Shown in pieces: positions 1-8,700 of a stretch of 37,417 nt of DNA (its first letter is position 1; every line of letters begins with the position of its first letter). The notes beneath the pieces are model-generated. The model was not told the DNA's origin, made no database searches, and saw only the letters and a list, made by a program, of their open reading frames with translations. The position numbers and the translations under genes were made by a program. Origin of the DNA: Ignavibacterium sp037440165 (GTDB taxonomy: Bacteria > Bacteroidota > Ignavibacteria > Ignavibacteriales > Ignavibacteriaceae); NCBI RefSeq assembly GCF_037440165.1, contig NZ_JBBIUQ010000026.1:1-37417 (forward strand), in the 5' to 3' direction.

Positions 1-1183
1 GACCACAACCTGGAGGAAGCGGGATTGCACCAGCTTCAAGTAATGTTTGCCAATATCCTTTTTGCTCTGTTTCTTTCTGAACTTCACTCGATGCAGCTGC
101 AATATAGAACTGAACTCCATCAGCGATCTTTTTCCCTTTTACAACTTCTGCCGCTTCTTTAATATCATCAAGTCTGCTGTTAACACAGGAAACCAAATAA
201 GCTTTGTTGATTTTGACTTCTTTGTTTTTCAATTCTGATACTGGTGCAAAAGTCTTAACTGTGTTCGGTCCGGAGACAAAAGGTTCAATAGTTGAAAGGT
301 CAATTGTAAGTTCTTTGGAATAGAAAGCATCATCATCTGCTCGAAGAATATTTTTTTCCAGTTCATCAATTCGTTTGTGATTAACTCTTGGGTGAATTCC
401 GTTCCCATCAATATCAGAAGCAACGCCTTCAAGTCCGCGTTTTGAAATATAATCAGCACGATTTCGCAGCCACTTAATTGTAATTTCATCAACATGGAAA
501 ACACCAGCGAGCGCGCCCCATTCAGTAGTCATATTTGCAATTGCAAGGCGTTCATCAACTGATAAACTTTTAACACCTTCACCTGTAAATTCAATTGCGT
601 GATTTAATAATTCATCATGGTTGAAGTAACCGCACAATGCTATGATTAAGTCTTTTCCCTTAACATCAATTCTTAATTTCCCGGTTAATATAACTTTAGC
701 GATAGGCGGAACCTGCCACCAGGTTCTTCCGGTTGCCCAGATTGCAGCGGCATCAGTTCTTACAATTGGAGTTCCGAGACATCCAAGTCCACCATACATA
801 TTTGAATGTGAGTCTGATGCAACAGCCATTGTTAAAGGCCATGCATAACCTTCTTCGCACATTATCTGATGTCCGATTCCTCTTCCTGCAGGATAAAAAT
901 CAGCTCCCATCGATTTAGCAAAGTCTTCAATCTTTTTATACTTCTCCAAATTCTTTTCTGATTTATCCTGAACATTATGATCGAGTGTGATTACGACTTG
1001 TCGTGGATTAGCGAGTTTTGTAGCACCAATTGATTTGAATTTTGGAATGACTGCACCGGTATTATCGTGAGTCATAACATAAGCTGGTTTGATTGATAAG
1101 TAATCACCCGCGTGAACTTCGTGATTGGGATTTAATCCAACCGCAAATTTCTGTGCTATTTTTTCGATTAAAGTTTGACTCAT
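1..1183 (-). CDS. Homoaconitase, fungal Lys4-like (3' end outside window)
   Basis: Aconitase-superfamily [4Fe-4S] hydro-lyase; 394 codons are in the window and the frame is still open at base 1. The N-terminal text matches, from memory, fungal mitochondrial Lys4 more closely than two-subunit LeuC: HAGDYLSIKPAYVMTHDN near residue 23, YPAGRGIGHQIM, VASDSHSNMYGG, IWATGRTWWQ and ANMTTEWGALAG. The first cluster-ligand motif is SCVNSR (usually SCTNSR; the Cys is kept), and the window edge falls inside the second, LPPGCG. The family converts homocitrate to homoisocitrate in the alpha-aminoadipate lysine pathway; that role here is inferred from similarity. The ATG at 1183 is preceded by a strong AGGAG about 5 bases upstream. 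The same-strand isocitrate-type dehydrogenase at 4.4-5.6 kb would suit the next step. Ordinary aconitase activity cannot be excluded. Confidence 0.87.
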   Translation of the reverse strand, partial: MSQTLIEKIAQKFAVGLNPNHEVHAGDYLSIKPAYVMTHDNTGAVIPKFKSIGATKLANPRQVVITLDHNVQDKSEKNLEKYKKIEDFAKSMGADFYPAGRGIGHQIMCEEGYAWPLTMAVASDSHSNMYGGLGCLGTPIVRTDAAAIWATGRTWWQVPPIAKVILTGKLRIDVKGKDLIIALCGYFNHDELLNHAIEFTGEGVKSLSVDERLAIANMTTEWGALAGVFHVDEITIKWLRNRADYISKRGLEGVASDIDGNGIHPRVNHKRIDELEKNILRADDDAFYSKELTIDLSTIEPFVSGPNTVKTFAPVSELKNKEVKINKAYLVSCVNSRLDDIKEAAEVVKGKKIADGVQFYIAAASSEVQKETEQKGYWQTLLEAGAIPLPPGCG

Positions 1184-1204
1184 TTTTCTCCTCTTTAGAT
1201 TGAA

Positions 1205-1237
1205 ATTGCGAATCCGACTTTAGTCGGATGCGGCAAT
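1205..1237. repeat. Hairpin (ATTGC...GCAAT) abutting the GIY-YIG stop codon
   Basis: Outer arms ATTGC/GCAAT enclose the perfect inner palindrome ATCCGACT-TT-AGTCGGAT at 1211-1228. The last base touches the stop codon of the GIY-YIG gene (1238-1240). The outer sequence ATTGCGAATCC is the inverted counterpart of the hairpin at 1546-1574. Confidence 0.75.
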
Positions 1238-1537
1238 CTATTTATATAAAACTTCAAGATTAAAAAGTTCTTTCCATTCGGGATTATTTTTATTTATCAA
1301 GTCGATTTTCTTTTTTCTTGATCCTGCTTTTAATTGTTTCTCTCGTTTGACTGCTTCTTCTTTAGAATTAAATATTTCAAAGTAAACTAGTTTATCAACA
1401 TTATATATCTGAGTAAATCCTTTGATAAGTTTTGATTTATGTTCCCAAATTCTTCTTATCAAATTGTTAGTCATTCCAACATAAAGAACTTTATTACCCT
1501 TGTTTGTAAGAATATATGTGTAATATTTTCTCACCAT
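1238..1537 (-). CDS. Stand-alone GIY-YIG domain endonuclease
   Basis: About 99 residues that are almost entirely one GIY-YIG nuclease domain of the small UvrC-N/URI type: YYTYIL then VLYVGMTNNLIRRIWEH, and a later EAVKREKQLKAGSR segment holding the expected acidic residue. I chose the ATG at 1537 rather than the TTG at 1573, because the extra 12 codons are encoded by the upstream hairpin and do not look like domain sequence. Such proteins are common orphans in Bacteroidota and their biological substrate is not known to me. The gene fits tightly between two hairpins (1205-1237 and 1546-1574), so it looks like an inserted unit between the homoaconitase gene and the HD-domain remnant. Confidence 0.85.
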   Translation of the reverse strand: MVRKYYTYILTNKGNKVLYVGMTNNLIRRIWEHKSKLIKGFTQIYNVDKLVYFEIFNSKEEAVKREKQLKAGSRKKKIDLINKNNPEWKELFNLEVLYK

Positions 1538-1545
1538 AAAAAGAG

Positions 1546-1574
1546 ATTGCTTCGTCCCGAATAGGACTCGCAAT
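1546..1574. repeat. Hairpin (ATTGC...GCAAT) 8 bases upstream of the GIY-YIG start
   Basis: Arms ATTGC/GCAAT with an inner GTCC/GGAC pairing. Read on the minus strand it begins ATTGCGAGTCC and ends GAAGCAATCTC just outside, resembling a dispersed palindrome (ATTGCGAG...GAAGCAATCTC) that I recall from many bacterial genomes. It is in inverted orientation relative to the hairpin at 1205-1237; their outer 11 bases match at 10 positions. Confidence 0.7.
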
Positions 1575-1582
1575 TAAAATTA

Positions 1583-2146
1583 TTAAGCCTTGAAAGGATC
1601 GAAGCTAACAAAATCTGCATGATGAACAATTATTGCTTCAACACTTCGTTTAGCTAAGTCTCCTTCTTTTGCGTGATATGCAATTATATGCTGAACTTCT
1701 GGCGGAAGTCCAAATCTGTCAGCAATTGCAACTCCACTGAACGGATGACGAAGTAATTTTCCAGCTTTGCTTGTAGTTAACTGACCATTCACTCTATCAT
1801 ACTCAATTAACTTTCTGACATCAATCAGGATTGCACCGGCAATAAGAATATCCATATCAATCTGAATTTCATCATCAAAATTTTCTTTCATTCTTTTTGC
1901 GATATCTACTGAAAGCTGAACTGCAGTTCTTTTGTGATTCATAAAAGATATCTTGCAATCTTTAATCAGAAGCGAGAAAGGAATTACTTCCAAATCTTCC
2001 GGTGTTAAAACGGAATTTTCTATTGCGTAAACCCAGCAGTTCAATACTTTCTTTCTTAGTTCAGGTTTTTCAATCCAGTTTATTTCAGGCCAGATTTTTA
2101 ATACTTTTTTTTCTTTTAATTCTCCGGATAAGATTATTAATGGAAC
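1583..2146 (-). pseudogene. Decayed HD-domain phosphohydrolase
   Basis: The frame encodes an HD-family hydrolase-like protein: WPEINWIEKPELRKKVLNCW, then HKRTAVQLSVDIAKRM, and a well kept C-terminal part with LLRHPFSGVAIADRFGLP, IIAYHAKEGDL and EAIIVHHADFV. Two signs of decay are visible. First, the defining His-Asp motif, expected as LHDVGK, reads LIDVRK, losing the metal-binding His and the Gly. Second, the family-like N-terminal sequence continues upstream of the only usable start (TTG at 2044), but no ATG, GTG or TTG precedes it before an in-frame TAA, and a dispersed repeat begins there. The gene therefore looks truncated at its 5' end. A short protein from TTG 2044 (153 residues) or ATG 1942 (120 residues) could still be made. 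Sequence error is an alternative for the single changes. Confidence 0.6.
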
Positions 2147-2221
2147 GCAGATTTAACTGATTAAACAGATCAAAACGGATTTAAATCAGTTGAAATCTTT
2201 TTAATCCGTTCGATCCGTGTT
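2147..2221. repeat. Dispersed intergenic repeat (ACACGGAT...AACGGAT type)
   Basis: On the minus strand this spacer starts ACACGGATCGAACGGATTAA (2201-2220) and continues with degenerate AACGGAT/AATCCGT and TTTAATCAGTTAAATC words. A related start, ACACGGATTGAACGGAT, recurs on the plus strand at 37195. It lies between cstA and the HD remnant and may mark the event that removed the 5' end of the HD gene. Confidence 0.55.
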
Positions 2222-2230
2222 ACCATTTTA

Positions 2231-3865
2231 TTAAACAGTTTCCTTTATTATTTCTTTATTGTTAGTTAAAACTCCATAAGATTTTATTCCAAGCATCACC
2301 GCAAGCGCGAATAACAATACTGAGATAACAGCAAGTGTGTAATTTGTTCCAATAAAATTTGTATAGATCAACATTCCTAAAGATGTAAGTGTTACAGCGA
2401 ACATGAACAACATTGGAATCAATACAAATAAAAATCCTTTTCTTAAATACGAAACCCAAGCTGTTAAAGCTAACAAAGCAAGCGCAGCAAGCAACTGATT
2501 TGCACTTCCAAAAACTGGCCAGATTGACATTGTTTGTCCGCTGAATGTTAACGCTGCTCCAACAGCGACTGTGATTCCTGTTGCAACAAAACGATTTTGC
2601 AGAATAGATTTTTTTACTGGTTCATCTTTCAATTCAAAAAATTCCTGGAACATAAAACGTGCAAGTCGTGTTGCAGTATCAAGTGATGTTAATGCAAATG
2701 CAGAAACAGCAAGTGCAGAAAAATTCTGACCGGCTTCAATTGAAATATTTAAGAATGGAATTGCGTTTAAGAACCTTGCAACGCCAAGTGAAAAAGCTGG
2801 CACAGGACCTTTATTCACAAGTATGTCAATAAATTCTTTATTAACCATTGAAGCAACTGCAGTGAGTGATAAGATTGCAAGTAAACCCTCAATCAACATT
2901 CCGCCATAACCAACTAAATGTGCATCAGTTTCTTTATCGAGCTGCTTTGCAGTCGTTCCGCTTCCAACCAGAGAATGAAAACCACTTATCGCACCGCAAG
3001 CTACTGTAACAAACAAAGCAGGGAAGAGGTATCCAACTTTTTCGAGTGAGAAAGAATTGAAAGCAGGAATATTAATTGAAGGTGCTGCAAAGAAAATTCC
3101 GATTAATCCACCGAACATCAATGCGTAAAGAAAGAAAGAGTTTAGATAATCTCTCGGTTGAAGCAAAATCCATACTGGTGTAACAGATGCAGCGAAGATG
3201 TAAGCAAATAAAATCAGTTGCCAGCTGAGTGTGTTAATCTGAATCGGAAAATAGTTCCCAGCAGTAATGCACAAGAACAATAAAATCACTCCTGCAATCG
3301 TTGCAATAGTTAGAGGAACTTTAAATTTATAAATAGCAAGTCCGAATACGATTGCAAGGAAAATAAAAAGTACAGAAGATGTTGCAGAGCCGGGAACATG
3401 AGTAAAAGTATCAGCAACGATGATTGTGAAGACAGCAATTACAAGAATCAGTGTTGCCCATGAAAAAAGCAGGAAAAGTTTTTTGCCGCTTTCACCAATG
3501 TAAGATTGAATAATGAATCCGATAGATTTACTTTGATGTCTGACAGAAGCGATGATAGAAGAAAAATCGTGAACACCGCCGATGAACACTGCTCCAAATA
3601 AAACCCACAAATAAACCGGAACCCATCCAAATCCTGCTGCGATAACAGGACCAACAATCGGTCCTGCACCAGCAATTGAAGCAAAATGGTGTCCAAGCAA
3701 AACAGGTGATTTTGCAGGACAGTAATCAACTCTGTCATTCATTGTGTGAGAAGGAGTTGGTTTGCTGTTGTTCACTTCAAGTCGTTTTATCAGAAAGCCG
3801 CCGTATAATTTGTAAGCGAACAAATATAAAACAACAGCGATAAGTACAAGTTCTATTCCGTTCAT
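2231..3865 (-). CDS. cstA: Carbon starvation protein CstA family transporter
   Basis: 544 residues with many hydrophobic membrane segments and the CstA signature near the N-terminus: HTMNDRVDYCPAKSPVLLGHHFASIAGAGPIVGPVIA in outline (residues about 41-76), followed by GGVHDF. A second family block is ACGAISGFHSLVGSGTTAKQL in the middle. CstA/BtsT proteins are inner-membrane importers of pyruvate and possibly peptides; the substrate here is unproven. It is shorter than E. coli CstA (about 700 residues) but fits the short-form family. The start ATG at 3865 gives a natural first membrane helix. It is flanked by repeat-rich spacers and lies on the same strand as the homoaconitase and dehydrogenase genes, so these may once have formed one transcription unit. 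Confidence 0.93.
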   Translation of the reverse strand: MNGIELVLIAVVLYLFAYKLYGGFLIKRLEVNNSKPTPSHTMNDRVDYCPAKSPVLLGHHFASIAGAGPIVGPVIAAGFGWVPVYLWVLFGAVFIGGVHDFSSIIASVRHQSKSIGFIIQSYIGESGKKLFLLFSWATLILVIAVFTIIVADTFTHVPGSATSSVLFIFLAIVFGLAIYKFKVPLTIATIAGVILLFLCITAGNYFPIQINTLSWQLILFAYIFAASVTPVWILLQPRDYLNSFFLYALMFGGLIGIFFAAPSINIPAFNSFSLEKVGYLFPALFVTVACGAISGFHSLVGSGTTAKQLDKETDAHLVGYGGMLIEGLLAILSLTAVASMVNKEFIDILVNKGPVPAFSLGVARFLNAIPFLNISIEAGQNFSALAVSAFALTSLDTATRLARFMFQEFFELKDEPVKKSILQNRFVATGITVAVGAALTFSGQTMSIWPVFGSANQLLAALALLALTAWVSYLRKGFLFVLIPMLFMFAVTLTSLGMLIYTNFIGTNYTLAVISVLLFALAVMLGIKSYGVLTNNKEIIKETV

Positions 3866-3870
3866 AATAT

Positions 3871-3902
3871 TTAATTGCTTAATTGCTTTATTGTTTAATT
3901 GT
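3871..3902. repeat. AT-rich degenerate array (TTAATTGC/TTTAATTGT)
   Basis: Repeating TTAATTGCTTAATTGC...TTTAATTGT units between the cstA start and the four-helix-bundle gene. The same words occur in the opposite orientation on the other side of that gene (about 4376-4430). Confidence 0.5.
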
Positions 3903-3908
3903 CTGAAA

Positions 3909-4289
3909 TTATTCCTGAAGTTTTTTGTTTGTGTAGAGAAATAAACTATTAATAGACTTTGGTAACTTAATTAATTCAGAAAATATATAAGTGTAGTCTT
4001 CTTCACTTAACAAATTTCTTATATGAGATTTCTTATTCCAATCAAGTGATTCATATACTGAACCAAAACTATATCTAAAAAATTTTACTTTATCTTCTTT
4101 AGAATATCTGCCAAAGCCTTCAGCGATATTAGCAGATATAGAATCAATTGCTCGAACAAATTGCTTCCCGACAGTATCTTTTGCAAAATGATTCCATTTA
4201 ATAATGATATCCCAACCATAATTACTTAACTTAAATGCAATTTTATAACACTCAATATCATTCAACTTTAAATATTTTTTATCCGCCAT
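3909..4289 (-). CDS. Four-helix bundle protein (23S rRNA intervening-sequence protein family)
   Basis: 126 residues, highly helical, with the family pattern: an opening near LNDIECYKIAFKLSN, the central KQFVRAIDSISANIAEGFGRYS, and a later FRYSFGSVYESLDW. The S-I-x-A-N-I-A-E-G motif is diagnostic of the S23/IVP family, first seen as ORFs in intervening sequences of 23S rRNA and now found free-standing in many Bacteroidota. Biochemical function is unknown; the proteins form small helical oligomers. The ATG at 4289 fits the family start. The gene sits alone between repeat arrays, separating the dehydrogenase gene from cstA. Confidence 0.9.
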   Translation of the reverse strand: MADKKYLKLNDIECYKIAFKLSNYGWDIIIKWNHFAKDTVGKQFVRAIDSISANIAEGFGRYSKEDKVKFFRYSFGSVYESLDWNKKSHIRNLLSEEDYTYIFSELIKLPKSINSLFLYTNKKLQE

Positions 4290-4290
4290 A

Positions 4291-4395
4291 CTTTAATTCC
4301 CTACAACGAACAATTTAACAATTAAACATGAACAAAGTTGTATTTAACAACTTGAGCTAACTTTAATTCCCTACAACAAACAATTTAACAATTAA
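4291..4395. repeat. 35-bp direct repeat pair in AT-rich spacer
   Basis: Two 35-bp copies beginning CTTTAATTCCCTACAAC occur at 4291-4325 and 4361-4395, differing at one base (4308 G versus 4378 A), 70 bp apart start to start. They run into the AACAATTAA-type array that continues to about 4430 and overlaps the last codons of the dehydrogenase gene. Confidence 0.8.
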
Positions 4396-4400
4396 GCAGT

Positions 4401-5591
4401 TTAACAATTAGACAACTTAGCAATTATCTCATCCGTCATCTGTTGAGTTGTTGCGGCACCGTATTTAAATACATCCGGACCGCCACGAAGTTTCATCATA
4501 TCATAAGTTTTGACTTTTCCTTCTTCAACAACTTTTGCAATTGCTTTTCTGATTCTTTCAGCTTTTTCATTTTCAGCAATATGATCAAGCATCATACAAG
4601 CACTAAGTATCATCGCAATAGGATTTACAATTGATGGGTTCAGTTCCTGATATTTTGGAGCGCTTCCGTGTGTTGGTTCGAAGACCGCAACTTCATCACC
4701 AATATTCGCACTGCACGCAAAACCTAATCCACCGACTAATCCGGCAAAACCATCACTAATAATATCACCGAACATGTTCTCAGCTACAATTACACCGTAA
4801 TCTTCTGGATTTTTTGTTAACCACATCATCTGTGCGTCAATATTTGTATCCCAAAGAGCTATGTCAGGATATTCCTTCTCAATTTCTTTTCCTATCTTCA
4901 ACATCATTCCTGAAGACTCGCGAAGCACATTTGGTTTTTCACAAACAGTTACATTTTTATAACCATACTTCTTTGCATATTCAAATGCTGCTTTGATAAT
5001 TCTGGTTGCAGCAGCTTTTGTTATAATCCTTGTTGATATTGCCATCTCTTCAGAAGGAACATTTGCGAAAGCTTTCCATTTTGGATGTGATGCTAATGCA
5101 TCAAGCACATTTTTAGGTGGATTTGTCCATTCAATTCCAGCATATAAACCTTCAGTATTCTGACGGAAGATGACTGCATTAACGGTGGGTTCTTCGTATC
5201 CATCTTTTCCATCTTTACGAATAAAGTTTAAAGAATTTCCTTTGAATGATTGACAAGGACGGATACAAATATCAAGATTAAAAATCTGTCTCATTGAAAC
5301 GATTGGTGAAAAGTAAGAGTAACCTTTTCCTTTTAATGAAGGGTCAAGTTCTTTTTCAGCGGCATCTTTTGGTTTAGAAGTTATTGCTCCGAATAAACCA
5401 ATTTTATGTTTTGCGAGTAAATCGATTGTTCTTTGAGGAAGAGCATTTCCTTCTTTGCACCAGAAATCCCAGCCAATATTTCCATGGACATATTCACCTT
5501 CAAATCCAACTGCATTTAGTATTCTTATTGCTTCAGGAAGAACGGTTTTTCCAATGCCATCGCCGGGCATTGCTACGATTGTTCTTTTCAT
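4401..5591 (-). CDS. Isocitrate/homoisocitrate/isopropylmalate-type dehydrogenase
   Basis: A beta-decarboxylating dehydrogenase of 396 residues: MPGDGIGK at the N-terminus, the substrate block SPIVSMRQ (95-102) with Arg101 and Arg111, FRQNTEGLYAGIEW, a KPNVLRESSG Lys/Asn segment, the metal-binding D-x-x-x-D in NMFGDIISDGFAGL, and FEPTHGSAP for cofactor binding. The family oxidises a 2-hydroxy acid with loss of CO2. The SPIV block resembles homoisocitrate enzymes more than classical NADP isocitrate dehydrogenase, and a Lys4-like homoaconitase is encoded nearby, but substrate and cofactor cannot be fixed from sequence alone. The ATG at 5591 has AGGGG about 7 bases upstream; a TTG at 5687 would add 32 residues lacking family similarity. 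The last codons overlap the start of an AT-rich repeat array. The gene is divergent from the kinase gene. Confidence 0.9.
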   Translation of the reverse strand: MKRTIVAMPGDGIGKTVLPEAIRILNAVGFEGEYVHGNIGWDFWCKEGNALPQRTIDLLAKHKIGLFGAITSKPKDAAEKELDPSLKGKGYSYFSPIVSMRQIFNLDICIRPCQSFKGNSLNFIRKDGKDGYEEPTVNAVIFRQNTEGLYAGIEWTNPPKNVLDALASHPKWKAFANVPSEEMAISTRIITKAAATRIIKAAFEYAKKYGYKNVTVCEKPNVLRESSGMMLKIGKEIEKEYPDIALWDTNIDAQMMWLTKNPEDYGVIVAENMFGDIISDGFAGLVGGLGFACSANIGDEVAVFEPTHGSAPKYQELNPSIVNPIAMILSACMMLDHIAENEKAERIRKAIAKVVEEGKVKTYDMMKLRGGPDVFKYGAATTQQMTDEIIAKLSNC

Positions 5592-5735
5592 ATAAGCCCC
5601 TAAGAAAATGAAGAAGAATTTGCTGGTGAAACTTAGAGAAAGCGATTCTGTATTGCAAGAAATGATGGGCAAATCGTTTAATTTCAAAAGTCAAAGTATT
5701 AAATTTATAGACAAGTTTAATAGAAAATTTCAGAT

Positions 5736-8700
5736 TTGTATAACAACGATAACTTAAATAATAAGTCTGTAGAGCGTCTTCAATCTCTCATCGCATCATC
5801 AATTGATGTAATCTTCAGAATTTCTAAAACCGGAAAACTGAAGTATATAAGTCCATCAGTTAAAAATCTTTTAGGTTATACTCCGGAAGAAGTTATCAAT
5901 AAATCGATAATACATTTTGTTGATCCAAACAAAAAAGACAATTACTTCGAAGCTTTCCTCTCACTAATAAAAAGCTCAGATCATGCAACATTTCCTGTTG
6001 AGTTAATCAGTAAATCAGGTAAACCTATTCCGGTTGAAATAAATCTCAAAATAATTGAAGAGGGAAATGAAAAAGTTGGACAGGGAACAATCAGAGATAT
6101 CAGATTCAGACTTGAGGCGCAGAAAAAAGTAGAAGCTTCGGAGTATATATTTAAAGTAATCTGGGATAAAACAAAAGATGGAATGAGACTTACTGATGAA
6201 AATGGAATTGTTCGGCTGTGCAACGATGCATTTGCATTGATGTTTGGCAAAACCAAAGAAGAGATTATTGGAAATCCGATTTCAGTTCTGTATGATCCCT
6301 CAATCGAAGAACTGGTTTTAAATGATTATAAAGACAGTTTCAGATTGGGCAAACTGAAAGATCATTTTGAATTTAATGCAGCTTTGTGGAATGGCTCGCA
6401 ATTATTATTTGAAATTTCAAATGCATTCATTGAAAACATTAATGGTGAGAAATTTCTTCTTAGCATATTCCGGGATATAAGTGAGAAAAAGCTGCACGAA
6501 GTTCTATTGGAGAAAAAAAGCAAATTACTGCAGGGAATATCAAAGGCAATTGCTGCTTTAATTGCTGCTTCAAGTGAAGCTGAAGGATTCAATAAAACAT
6601 TAGCTATTCTTGGCGAAGCTGCTTCTGTAGATCGGGTTTATCTATTCAGACATTTTGAAGATGAAATTACCGGTGAAAAATATTTTGCATTAAATTATGA
6701 ATGGACGAATTCCGGAATTATTTCTCAGATTAAAGATTCTGCATTTCAAAGAATTTCTTACTCAAGATTCTCCGCTTTACAGTTTTATGAATTACTTTCA
6801 AAGGGACAATCACTGTCCTTCATCATGAAAGATCTTTCAAAGCAGGAGCGAAGAGCATTTATAGATTCTTCAATTAAATCAATTATACTTGTGCCAATTA
6901 TGATTGAAGGAAACTATTGGGGATTTATTGGGTTTGATGATTGTCATACGAACAGACTCTGGACTAGCGATGAAGAATCAATTCTCAGCACAATGGCTGC
7001 AGTGCTTGGTGCGGTTATCAAGAGAAATCAGATTGCAGAGCAGTTAATTAAGAAAAATATTGAACTTGATAAAGCTGTAATAGAAACAGTAAAAGCAGCT
7101 CAGGCAAAAAGCGAGTTCCTTGCTTTAATGAGCCACGAAATCAGAACTCCTATGAACGGGGTGATAGGAATGACAGGTTTACTGCTCGATACAATTCTGA
7201 CTGATGCACAAAGAGAATATGTTAACACAATCAGACTAAGTGGTGAGCAGCTTCTGGTAATAATTAATGACATTCTTGATTTCACAAAAATTGAATCTGA
7301 AAAACTCGAACTTGAATCAATTCCTTTCCTATTAAATGAATGTATCGAAGATTCACTTGAACTTATTGCTTCCAAAGCAGCTGAAAAAGATATAGAAATC
7401 TTCTACAGGATGGCTGAAGATGTACCTCAAATCATAGTAGGCGATGTTACACGGCTGCGTCAGATTTTAACAAATCTTATTGGCAACGCTGTTAAATTCA
7501 CGAGCAAAGGCGAGGTTGAAGTTTCAGTATCAGTTGAAGAGTCACAAGAAAATAACTATAAGTTAAAATTTATTGTTCGTGATACAGGTATTGGAATTCC
7601 AAAAGATAAAATGGATCGCCTGTTCAAACCATTTTCGCAGGTTGATACTTCAACCACCAGAACTTATGGCGGAACAGGACTTGGCTTAGTTATAAGTAAA
7701 AAACTTGTTGAGATGATGGGAGGAAAAATTCATGTTGAAAGTGAAAAAGGTGAAGGAAGCAAATTTATATTCTCAATTAAAACATCTGTTCCTACAGTAG
7801 ATACATCACTCAAAACTTTGACAATTTCTGAAACATTTTCTGATAAAAAGGTTCTGCTTGTCGATACAAATTATCAGCATGGTCAGATGTTGTATCATCT
7901 CCTGAAGCATTGGAAAATGAATGTTGATGTTGCAGTTGATGTTAATGTTCTTTACCACAACCTTGATTATGTAAATGACTATGATATTGCAATCATTAAT
8001 GCATTCAATATATATCAGCAATTAAACGATGTAGTGGAAAGAATTAAACTAAAAAACAGCAAGCGAAAATATGGATTCATTATTCTGAAATATCATGGAA
8101 AAACAATTTCTGTAAATGAGTCAGACTCAGCTCCATCAGTAAAAATTTTATCAAAACCAATAAGATTAAAATCACTCGTTGAAGTTATTGATACAACAAT
8201 TAATCCGCGCGAGATTACAACAACCAAACAAATTTCACCGGAAGTTGCTGAAAGTTTAACTGAACCAACCCGATTGAAAATTCTTCTCGCAGAAGATAAT
8301 AACATCAATCAGATGGTTGCCACAAGAATGATTGAGAGATTGGGTTATAAAGCTGATATAGTTTCAAATGGAAAAGAAGCTGTTGAAGCTGCTGCAAACA
8401 TAGATTATAACATTATTTTTATGGATATACTAATGCCCGAGATGGATGGAATTGAAGCTTGTAATATTATAAAAGGTCAGTTGAATAAAGAACATAAACC
8501 TGTAATTGTTGCGATGACAGCGAACGCTATGGCTGGTGATGAAGAAAATTATATTAAAGCCGGCATGGATGACTATCTCAGTAAACCGGTAAATATGGAA
8601 GATCTCAAAAGAATTCTCGAGAAGTGGTCAAGAAAAATTGTTGAAGCAAGAAATCAGAAATTATTTGAAGCACTTGATAAAGAGATTGAACTTACTTTCA

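Noticed and set aside
4291..4395. Direct repeats as transposon target-site duplication
   Set aside because: They lie 70 bp apart on one side of the gene and do not flank a coding unit; more like a local tandem duplication.
4401..5687. Longer dehydrogenase starting at TTG 5687
   Set aside because: The added 32 residues lack family similarity, and the ATG at 5591 has its own AGGGG and starts directly with the nucleotide-binding strand.
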